Shown in pieces: positions 33,901 to 45,900 of a DNA stretch of 64,000 bases. This stretch comes from Apostichopus japonicus (taxonomy: Eukaryota; Echinodermata; Holothuroidea; Aspidochirotida; Stichopodidae): NCBI RefSeq assembly GCF_037975245.1, contig NC_092563.1:2197001-2261000 (forward strand), given 5' to 3'. How positions within the stretch are numbered: the stretch's first letter is position 1; every line of letters starts with the position of its first letter. The notes under the pieces were generated by a model. It did not search any database, had not been told where the DNA came from, and saw nothing but the letters and a program-made list of their open reading frames with translations. Position numbers and translations under genes: made by a program.

Positions 33901-36900
33901 ATAAGGATGACGAGATGGCAGAAACGGTTCCAGCGGAGGACGTCCAAACAAACCCCTTCGCCGATGACATGGAGGATGGGGGCAACGAGGAGGAAGAAAT
34001 TGCAGAAGAAGATCAAGAACAGTCAGAGGAAGAGAAGCTCCCAACTCTCCAACATCTCGAAGAGACTCTTCTCAGTAAGTTTGATGAGAACAGGCAGATA
34101 CAACCGGTAACCCCTTGAAATGAGGGTGTGGGCGCAAGATGGGGTCGGACCAGTGTGATGTAGAAATATTCATCAAAAAGAAAATTGGTAGCAAGAAGAC
34201 GATGTCAAATGAAAGTAAACAAAAATGACTGGTTAAGTTGATGAATTTGGTGAATTAGGAAAGTAAAGGCCTGCCCTCTTTGTGTTTGGACTTGATCTTT
34301 GTGTGTCCTGCAAATCTAGCACTCTACTGGTAAAGTAATTGAATATTCGCTGTGCAAAAGGCCAAGAAAATTTTAGGCTGCTTTCTTGAATTTGGTTTGG
34401 CAATTCTCGCAAACCAACCGAGTATTACTCAAGATATGAGTTACATTTGATCACACTAAAGTGCTTACCTACAGTTTTCAACCAAATCAAGGTTCAAGAG
34501 AAGTTAATGAAAGAACTTGATTCCGTCCTGAACATTTTGACGTCCAGACACTTGTGAGTCATAGTTTTACCACAAAAAAACTTGATAAAATAATTCAAAA
34601 GTACATTTCTGTTGGTTCTGACCTCCAAATAATTTCCAGACATAATGGCGTGTTTACAGTAGGGAATACAGTTGTCTCTCACAAAGAGAACATACTTTGA
34701 CGGTGGCAGCAGTATGCTTGTCGGAGATAAAAACATGAAGCGAGTGTTACTGGTGACCTTTGAATTCAGCAAGTTCTTGCTATTTATCAACCATCTCTTT
34801 ATGCCATCTACTGAAACGAATACTATACCATACGAAGGAAACTATTCCAACCAAACGTAGGTCTTAATATTGGTTACATCAACCACACAATGGTAAGAGA
34901 CAATTTCATATTTTATATTGCATGGTTATTTTGCACTTAATTTTTCAGAGAGTAACGAAAATGCCAAAACCATATTCGAGACTGTCTTGCATCGCAAGGA
35001 CAGAGCCGACTCCACAAGAAATGCCCTCAATGTATTAAACAGATTCAAGTTTCTGTTTCACTTGCCTATAACTATGGAGAGAAATATTAAAAGGGTAAGT
35101 ACCACTTTTTGACAATGTTTGTTGTTGAGGTTGTCAAGCTCATTGTTTTGGAAATTTTATTCTGAGGACTTGGTTGTGGTATTAGACTAACTCCCCTCTT
35201 CTACTTCTCCTCTCCTCTCCTCTCCCCCACCCCCCCCACCAACCTCCTTTCATCCAAGTCACTTGAATAAACACTAGTTAAACACAAATTTGAGAAAGAC
35301 TCTTACCCTTCAAACTTTAACTTAATATTTAGCCTTTGTCCTACCACACTAGTCAAAGCAGAAGAACCAAGCCTAACCCACTTTGGTTATCTATACGAAT
35401 TGTGGCTAAAGGTGGTGTTTGTTCATATGTGCAATGCCTGTTTTCACTCTGTTATTTTGTTTTGATGAGGGTAAAGTACCATTTTCGTTTATTTCTATTT
35501 ATAAAGGGAGATTATGAAGTTGTCATCAATGACTTTGAGCGTGCTACGCAGCTGTTTTCTGCAAGTCAGGTGCCAGCTTTCATCAAAGGTATGTTCTTAC
35601 TGCGAATACAGATTGAGTAATCTTTGATTTTGGAGAAGGCCATGGTTACCTTTCCTTTTTCATTGGACAAACAGTCCATCCTCTATCAACTTCTGTAATA
35701 GCTGGACTCAGGACTTGGAACATGGATATATACATATCCAGTTTCTTGACTGGGATTGTTAACTATACCTGTAGTGGAAGAGGCCATCAAACAAAACAGA
35801 AGCAATAAGGTAATAAATATAAGGTGGCCATCCATGTTTCAATCAAACTTTAGTGTGATGATGTTAATTAAATGTAGCTTTTTAACCGCTACTCTTTTCG
35901 GTGACACAATTTCCATTTTCATTTTTTTTCTTCTCTTTTTCTTCAAATAGTTTACAAAGATGTCGAGGACAGAGTAGTGAAGTTTCGCGACCAACTCACC
36001 CAAAAATTGATGCAACTGCCCAAGTCATTGGATGATCAAAAGAGACTTATCAGGTAGATGAAATAATTTTTTATTACAATTTCATCGGAGAAGCCTAGAA
36101 TATTAAAACTCTCAGAATCTCTCTTTTATATTGATTTTGGACAAGAAGGAACACTTGATAGTGATTGTTATTACTTATTGTACTAGTTACTTGTAACAAA
36201 ATGAGAACAGAGATTTAAAATCATGAGTAAGTCTGTTGCTGTTATCTCCCCTCCCCCACTTAACCTACAACTTCCCCTTCCCTGTCCCCCATTCTCATCA
36301 TAACAGAGGAACCTTGACAATTGGCCTAGTTATTTGAAATGAAAATAAAGGGTTGCTTCAAGTCATAAAAGTCATGGCAAATGTTCAAAAACATGGAACC
36401 ATCAAACCATTAACATTTTGACCCGTCCCACTCCCTCCCCCCCCCCCCCCCTCAGCTTTGAATTTGTGTGCCGCTGGTAGTGACTGTCTTTGCATCTTGA
36501 GCGAATGTGGTGAGTAGTCAAATGGTCATGACAGGCGATCAAAAATTTAAAAATGAAAGTAATGTCGTTGCTGCTGCTCCCACAGATACCTGATAGAGCT
36601 AGACGCCGTCGGAGATCCGGCCTGGGACTGCATCATCAATCAGCAACAATGGATCATCAACTTACTGAACTCGTGCAAGGCAGAACATATCGTGTTAGGT
36701 AAGAACCAATCAGATCAGTCGAAAATAAAGATGAGAATTTTGAGAGAAAAGTACCCAGTTCACCTGATTTAACGTTTAGTTGTATCGTGGGCGGATTGGT
36801 ACATAGAATCTTACTAGTTACATTTAGTATTGGGAAACTTGCTTTCGTTGCAATTCAAAAAGACAATAATGTAATGTTCTATTGTGATAGGAATTATGTT

Positions 36901-39900
36901 AATGAAGTTACGAGACCTTTATCCAGTAATCTCTATCGGGTAATATCAGGTACATTTATCACCACGTCTTCACATAACAACATCAGAGTAGTATAATTTG
37001 AAATCTTTTAGCATAGCCAGTTGATCTCTCAGATCTTCTCTAGCACATAGGTCGTTACTTAACAGTTGGCAACAATTTTTTCTAGCCTTAAACTATGATA
37101 TTTTGATATGATTACGTCAGTAACAGCTGATACTGAATGTTGTTTGCCTATCAAAACTGTCCAGAAAGGCTCAATATGGTCCCCCGCCCCCCCCCCAACA
37201 CAACCTTCTCTCTTCGCAGATTCACTGCTTTGTAAAGGTAAATCCTTTATGGCAAAACTGCAATTTTTCCTTTACCTGTTTGCACAATTTGGTGTAGGTC
37301 AGAGTTCATTTAAGGTCATGAGAGGTCAAAACGTGAAATCTTTGTAAATACGCTATCTCCAGATTGAAAACTTTATTGGCTCTCATATTTTGCATGTAGC
37401 TTGCCTATAATAAGTACAATAACCCTATTATTTGGGTGGAGGTCAAAAGTCATTTGGGGTCATCAGAGGGCAAAATGTGAAAATCTCAAAAATGCTGTAT
37501 CTCCAGAACCTGAACAACAATGGAGCTCATATATACATGGTAAATATAGTACATAATTTACCAGAATAAGCATATCACTGGAAAATTTGTTCTGCATATA
37601 CTATCAAGGCAAGTAACCACTGGGAGGGTCTTCACTCTGGTTGTTACTTTCATGTTTCAAATTTGCAAGAAGCGGCTTTAGTTCCGTTAAGAAAGTTACT
37701 GATGTTGAGGTATAAATGTTGTTGATTATATATCTCACTTTGATGTAATAACATTAAATAACAGTATCATTACACACTTTTCTGTTGCCCATTCATGCAG
37801 TGAAAGTAGTTATTATATGCAGTGGCGTCACCAAAGTAAGGGAGAGGAAGGATGGGGTAGAGTCCCCCCCCACCCAAATGGTTGGTGCCACACCGAATGA
37901 AATTGATCATGTCCAAAAAAACAAAGGTTGACTTCTACTGACTATAATTTGCTTGTCTATCTCCAAACGTTCTGGAAACGAGGAAAACCACAAAGTTTCA
38001 GGAGGGGCTCTATGAATGACCCCTGGACCCTACACCAACATGGCTTCCACTCCATGCTCCCCCTCCACCCCTCCACGTATACATGTCTGGCGATGCCACT
38101 GGTCATATGCAACCTCTACATCATTGATGCAGTTCTTGAGTTTTGACATTTTTGATGACAGTTTTTCAAAGCACTTTTGTTGTTTCTTTGCACTTGTGTA
38201 TCTTGTAAAATAATCTGTTCATATTTTCTACATTATCGTTGTTTCGGAAGGGATGTTCTGTTGGCAGGATAGTGTGACACTCATGTGGAAGACTGTAAAT
38301 CCCTCTACTTGAAAGACTCCCATCTCTATCACTTGCTTCTAGAACCGAGAACAACCAGTTCAAACATATGGTATCTCAGTTCAGGGCCAAATTTTTAACA
38401 TCAAAACAAATCAGAAATAGGTCTGATCTTTACCCAGGCAAACATTTGACTTAATTATGCTTTCCAGAACATTTCAATAACCTTGTCTAGAATCAGCATT
38501 ACGATATTGAAATGGGAAGCAGAAGGGAATAATTAATTCTTCCATATTGAGTGACACATTTTCTGCCTCTGGACAACTGCTTCAAAAGCAGCTGGTTGCC
38601 ATGTCAGGACTTTACTTTCCTGTCACACAATTACGGTAGCACGAATGAATCAAATAGATTAACATTGGGATAATGTCACTTTTTATTACAAATGTCAAGG
38701 GCTTGGTCTATGGGTTGACCTACAACATATTTCAGGCAGATTCCACAATGGTATATATCACTTTTTATTATATAACAAGCGGGGCATTGTTATCATCATA
38801 TTAAAATGTTAAAACTTAATGACCAAATACATTTTTGGGGGGGGGAGGGAGAATAATTCTTTACATATTCCATGGAGTATTTAATATTGTGAAAGTTTTG
38901 TATACAGTAGCAGCTTTGACTGCTGTGAGATTTCTCTCTCTCAAAAAAAATACTAATGTTTCCTGTGTACAAAAACTGCTATACATGTTTGAACTTGTAT
39001 ATAGCAATTAGCCCATCTTACATATCATCTTAAATACCAAATTAAATCATTCGCTGATATCGTTCTGCAGAACGAAGCTCTAGTTTTATGCTTGAGTCGA
39101 TCTCGTGTTAGTCGGAAGGGTTGATTACGTGATGGTAGATACAATAACGCAACCAGCTGTTTTTATAAATGTGTATTCTTCTTTGTTTTCTTATCCACTT
39201 ATCTCTGCAACCTTTTTTTCAATTTTTTGCTCAGCCATCACTTTTACAGGCCATATGTCGTAGACTCATTAGCATCACGTATCATTACAGATAAGAGTAA
39301 CATAGAACAGGATCAGCATATGCTGAAGGTCAAAGGTCACCACAGACGACAGTACTCTGGTTTGTATCCGCATTCTTCATCTCACGTAGCTAACCACATC
39401 GCTGCAGCTATGAAATGTATATATACTGTATATGTCGACTGCACATTGCATGGGGTATGATAAATCTTATAGCTGCCTAAGTAGTTTTAAGCCATTTGAC
39501 ACCCACCTCCCCCACTCCCCCCCCCCCAAGAAAAAAGAGAAGCATCACGGCTTAAAGTGGAGCTGAATTGTTTCTGTTCCAGAACATGCAACACTGAGAT
39601 TGTAAAGAGAATCTCTCGGTATTGTTGTGTGTTGCATGGGTTACACGTTCAAATTGATAAACCTCATTTGCCAAGATAAATAATTGCTTAAAGCTGATCT
39701 GTAGATTTGAAGGTCATGAATATGCAAATCTGAGAATGTTAAGGGGAAGCTGCCAGCTCTTCCTTCATGTGCTGAGAAATTGATTTTTTTTTTTTTTTTT
39801 TTTCATTTGAAAAGTATGTTTTTGCAAATGATGTCATAAAGGGGCTACATCAATACCTGTTCTTGCTTTCTGTTAAAAAAGATGGAGTGCTACTACAAAT

Positions 39901-42900
39901 TGAGAATATTATGCAGTTTTAAAAAAAAAAAAAAAAAAATTTTTGTGACCCAAGAAATATGTCATGCTCTGAGTACATCTGACATGAACCTCGTAGCCTC
40001 ATTTTAGTTCATTATAACCCTTACGAGTTAATACACGGTGAGAAACGCTTTTCTGTTTTTTCGTTATCATTCATGTCAGGACTTTGCATACATTTAATTC
40101 ATTCTTTCCGTTGCTTCCCAAATTTTACCCGTTGTTTTTTCCCGGAGACACACAAGCATTTTCTTTTCTTTTTCCTTGTTTATAAAGTTTAATTGCGATA
40201 TCTTTGCTATACATTTTTTAAATCTAATAAGCTTTCAGGCGAGGTAAACCCAAAAAATTATATTATTTTCAGACTGACCTTGATAAAAGAATGAATCTAT
40301 AGTCTTAATCTCATGCAGATAAATAATTCAATTTTCCTTTGGTTTGCTTCTTTGACTATATCATTTCTGTATTCTGCCAGCAAAATATGCACAGCTCTTA
40401 AAGAAGTCCAAAATTACTCCTTGAACGTAGCAACCCTCATGATGTTTTCTCTTCTAGAAGATTTCAAGAATTTCGATCAATTTTCCTTTGAACGGTCAAT
40501 CACAACAAAAAAATTTCTTTTTTTCAGAAATATTGTCTCGGTTATTCCCTGGGTAGAGAAAACGAGAGTTAATATTTGGCAGCTAGCACAATCCATCCTT
40601 GCATTTCTTGATTTTTATTTATTCATTTATTTTTGTTCAAAATTCTGTATCCTTTTGTTTATGATTTTGTTCTTTTTGTTATCATGAGGCTGCTTCACCA
40701 AGCACTAACAAGTATTTTGTTTTTTCCACGAACATGCCTGCACCATCAGGATCAGGGATCCAGATTAAAGTCTCGACGACTGATACGCCCAGCGGTAAGG
40801 CTAACATTATAGGGTGATAGCTGGTAAATATGCTAGAATGGTCACCTCATTACCATGAAGTCTGTATGGACACCCTGGTGTAAATATGGTAAATGCTGAA
40901 GTAAGATGTGTCATAGCTTTTTGAGTTGTCCCCTCAATTGCAAATAGGAATTTAGGAATGTACTTGGTAACACTTGCAGTATTAGGTATCCTGAAAACAG
41001 TCTCAACAAATTGCACCAATCTTAAGTTTAACACTAGGTGCAATGATTATGTGCTGAAATGGTCACTGAACTTCTGTGTGATTGTCTTTTCTCAAGGTCC
41101 TAGTAGTAATAAATAGTAAGTAAAGGTATGTCTTCCTGCTGTTAAATTAAGCCTATGCATGCTGACTAACATGTGTTTTTTTGGGGGGTGAATGTATTAG
41201 ATATTTAGATCTATAACAAAATGATCCCCAAGTCTCAAACATGAATCAGCTTCTGTGAATATGTTAAAATATTCGGAAAAGAATTGTGTTGACAATTATT
41301 ACTCAACGAAAACGTACTCAACTAAACTTGACTGTCATGTTGTAAAGCGGATTCTAGATTCGAAAACTGTAAACCACACGATGAAATTCCTGCCTTTTTT
41401 ACTTATAATCATTGTTGAGATTTGAGTGTCCCAAATTTTATTCATTTCAAACCCTGTGACCTTTGTTTACATGAAAAGGTTTTTTTTACAGAGCAAAGTC
41501 ACTGGGATCAAGGTGGGAACTTACTCAACATTTTATTTTAATATCGATCTTGGATAAATTCAGTATGCCCCGTTAAAAGGTGACGTTCTGTTCAACTAAA
41601 TGAGATACACATAGTTTGCTCTGATCTTTAGGTTCAATAATGACAGTAAAATTTTCAAACAAAATGATGTAATTTAGGTCATGATATAACTGAAAACCAA
41701 ACTTGATTGATTTACAGGTGAGGGCAAGTACAATCCTCCTCAGAACGTTGCATTTCTGGAGGAGCTAGTGGAACTCATCGAGCTGAGCTTCCCTGATCTC
41801 TGCAAACTGGGACAGTCGTATTTTAATGCATCCATCGTATCCGAGGTTTGTCCTTTTACCACACGCTGTCATCCTTTATTTTCCCTAGAAGTTACTTCAT
41901 TTACCTTTTATTTCCTTTTTTTTTTGTGCCAAGACAATTTTGGCTTTAAAGCATTGTGTGGGTTAGTTCTCTTTTCATTCTTTCTGCAGAGGAGCGGACT
42001 CATTCCTTATTGTTCTATTTTTCATGCTCCGTTGTAGCTTAACTGATCTCAACCCCACTTGACCCCTGCCATACTCTCCTCCTTTTCCTGAATCTTTACA
42101 TATTCTGAGATTTCTATTTATTTCAACTTTCAACAGGCCGGTGGAAAAGGAATGAAGATTGACAAATCGAAAGAGAAAGTATTCAGAGTAAGTTGACCGT
42201 TTTCTTTTCTACAAAGAAAAGAAAAAGAATCTGTTTACTGGACGGAGAGGGTGATAAGAGCACTGCGACATAAACCCAAAGTATTATTCCAAAGATAAGA
42301 TTGGCACGGACAGCTATGGGTTATGATCTTATAATATCATAATCAGCCGATTATAAAAAATTAACAATGTTGTTTGAAGAAACAACAATTATGCATCAAT
42401 AAAGGGATGTATGATAATAACCCACAGATACAGCTAAGGCAAAATGATCTGCATACTTTGTGATTTATATGCATGTATCATTGACTTAAGCCTTGCATCT
42501 CAAACTATGCATCATGACCCCCCTCCCCCCCCCCCCAAAAAAAAAGGTCACCCAAGCTGTCTGGAAGAGTCAATGACCAAAATGTTTCAGATGGAATCTG
42601 ACCATAACCTCCTCCCTGTTATTTTTATATATATGTATGCTTGTGAGTGTTGTTGTTTACTCTCAGCTTAAGTGCAGCTTAAAATACCAACCATTAGGAA
42701 GTATATATTGGGTGAATTTTGGACCTTAAAAATTTTGGGGCCACAACTAGCCTGAGGCAATCACAACATGGTCATTTGGGAAGATGTTTGGGGGAGGCAG
42801 GGGACTAGAGGGTGGAACATCTGGCATGGAAGAGAAGCAAGTGTGTATCATCTGCTCCTCTTCAGTTATAAATAAATGAAGAGTATTTGAGAGAGCGCTG

Positions 42901-45900
42901 CAGTATTCAGCTGAATCATATCTCTCTTCTTGTCTTTCCAAAAGTATCCTTTAATATCTGAAACTCTCATTGTTTACTTACGTACTTATTATAAACTATT
43001 CCATTTCACAGATCATGGTGACTGATACAATTCAACATTTTGCAAATTTGGTCAGAGCAGCATTCCTACCAGATACTCTGACAGATTTGTCCAATGAAGA
43101 AGATAGGCAGAAATTAGGCTTTTGGAAGGACACAAACCGAGAAGGGTCTGGGGCGTGGCTGCCTCAGTGTGTCCGCAATGTCAGGTTAGTTTTAGTCTTT
43201 TGAATTATAATTCCCGTTTGCTTTGATGTGTAGATAGATTTATAGCACAAATCAGGATTGTACTCAGGCTAAGGTGTGCACAGGAATACATCCTTTTGGC
43301 AGTATCAAGCACAAACGTATCCTGTGTTCCAGTGCCAGAAATTGTGCTAAGTAAGTGTACGGGGAGGGGGGGGGGATGAAATTGAGTTTAATGAAACATA
43401 AGAATATTTGACTTATTATTGTATTCAATTTTTATGATCCTTAAAAATTTCCAAAAATTGGGTTTTTCTTTTAATTTCTATCACAAAATGACCTGTAAAT
43501 TACAATAAAAAACATTTCTTTTGTTGTTACGTTTATGTAACTTACAGATAATATAGACAGACTACTATGTAATTCTTTAACCATGTAATTCTGTAACTAT
43601 GTAATTCTGTTCCCATTTAATTCTGTAACCATGTAATTATTTGCATATGTAACAGTATTATTCTGTAGCCATATAATTCTGTTCCCATTTAATTCTGTAA
43701 CCATATAATTCTGTTATTATGTGAACATAATTCTGTAACCATGTAATTATGTAACTCTGTAACTATGTAATTCTGTTACCATTTAATTCTGTAACCATGT
43801 AATTATTTGCATATGTAACAGTATTATTCTGTAGCCATATAATTCTGTTCCCATTTAATTCTGTAACCATATAATTCTGTTATTATGTGAACATAATTCT
43901 GTAACCATGTAATTATGTAACTCTGTAACCATGTAATTCTGTTACTATGTTGCTCTGTAACCATGTAATTGTGTAACTATGTATGATAATTGGAAACCCA
44001 CCCAAAGTCCTGCTCCTACTTTAGATAGATACTTTAGATTACCCAACACTCTCTGTCAAAGAGAATGCAAGCTACTCTTCTTGTTTAGAATACCTGATTA
44101 TGGATAATTATGGTTTTCAAAGATGACTTTAGGCACACCATATTAATTTTGGTTGGTTGTGTAGAAACATTACTAGTACTGATAGGTTTTTTTTTTACCA
44201 GGATTGTGATATATCAAGACTAAACTTCTGGTTGAAGAATCATCCTTTAATGTAAAATGTCACATCCATTGAGCTGATCATGTCCTGTTAGTTCAAGAGA
44301 TGGGGCAGATACAGAAAACAATCTTCCAGTTATATTCTAAGACTTTCTTCAACAAGACTTTAATCTAAAACAGGGCTCTTCATTTAAACTGCACACAAGA
44401 GTTCAGATTTTTAAGTTTGTTTTCTTGAAGATGTGAGAGGGTGAAGTTGATAACAAAAAATTGTCCTCCCTACTTTCTGTTCATATCAGTAACTATGTAA
44501 CATCTCATACTGTTGATACAACAAACAATATTTATGTGATGTTATCTGATGTATCTCCAAATGGATTTTATAAACATATTTTGATATTTGTTTATTAATG
44601 ATTTGATTCTTGTTTCTTGTGTCATTGCAGGGGTATACTTGGGTCTCTTATGACGCTAGAGGTGCCAGCCAACTGTTTAGATGTCCTACACTCCTTGTTA
44701 GCCGACCTCAGGATCCACTGCATGGACACGTTGTTCCAGGAGGCTACTGAAGGTAAACTCAAATTTAGACTTAATATCAATATTGTCCTCATAGAGTCTT
44801 GAAGGAGCAATGAAGTCTATGTTGATATGCACTGACAGCTTGCATTTTTTCTTTGTAAGTTTTTTCTTGTAAATTATGAATATAATGTGTTTGGTTTTAC
44901 TGCATTTTTGTAATTTATTACTGTGCTTCATTGTCAAGTTTAGATTCAGTTTGTCATCTTGACCTGGTCAAGTAATCTTTACCGTGTACTACCATCACTT
45001 CTGTCCGATTTACAGCGTTACAAGCGGTGAAAGTGGTTCACATGTTTGTCGTAATTTGTCACATTTATTTCCATCATCAGAAGCTAACCTTTCTCTCGGT
45101 CTCACTTATTTATCTACAGAATTATTCTTTCTTTGGCCTAGCCCTGACTAGGGAACTGTAAACTGCACTTTTAAAGTGCAAAGACAAAAGTAGACAAGAA
45201 TAACCAAACAATGCAAACAACTGGTCAAAATTGATCAGACCAGAATGGCCAGGGGGAAGTGGGGGGGGGGAGGAAGAAGAGGGGGTTATGGGAGGATGTT
45301 TTGTTTTTCGAAGAATAAGGCTTGATGATTATTGTCAATGATGTCATGAGTGATATCATCACCTTGTTTTGTTTTTAGTTTTAAGCTTGATTTCATCTCT
45401 TTACAGATATCCAGAACTTGTACACTCGAGAAACCTGGGTACTTCAGATGGACGAGCACGGTGGCATCTCATCATTGGTAAGATTATTCTCGGTCGTGAT
45501 GAGATTATTCTTGTCATGATAACATTTCTCTGATGTCAAAATGCTTAAATAAGGGGTTAATCAACGGTCTAGCGTGCGTTACTCACAGGATTAATGCACT
45601 ATCGGGGGTTAATGCTATCGCTGGATGCACTCGGGCTCCGCCCTCGTGCATCGTTTGCATTATCCCCCGATCGTGCATTAATCATGTGAGTAACGCACGC
45701 TAGACCGTTGATTAACCTCGTTCATTCATACACTACCATTTGTGTGGGGGGAAAATCATAAAACAAAACATTTTTGGTTACATATAACCAAAGATTTATT
45801 AAAGTGATGCCCCGTAATTTTACCGTGCGTTACTCACAGGATTAACCACGGTCAGCTGACCTGAATGGACCAATAGGATTTAGGAATCTTTACTACGTAT

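Noticed and set aside
39227-39460. Open frame in the large EXOC2 intron preceded by an acceptor-like 'ttgctcag'
   Set aside because: Joining it to exon 11 in the required phase gives an early TAG, and the peptide has no similarity to Sec5. Exon 11 joins exon 12 directly in frame.
40313-40687. 124-codon plus-strand frame in the large EXOC2 intron
   Set aside because: Hydrophobic, Phe-rich translation of T-rich intron DNA. EXOC2 splices correctly without it.
43551-43985. Considered as a CRISPR-like regular array because of its spaced repeats
   Set aside because: No unique spacers are present. The units are head-to-tail minisatellite copies in a eukaryotic intron.
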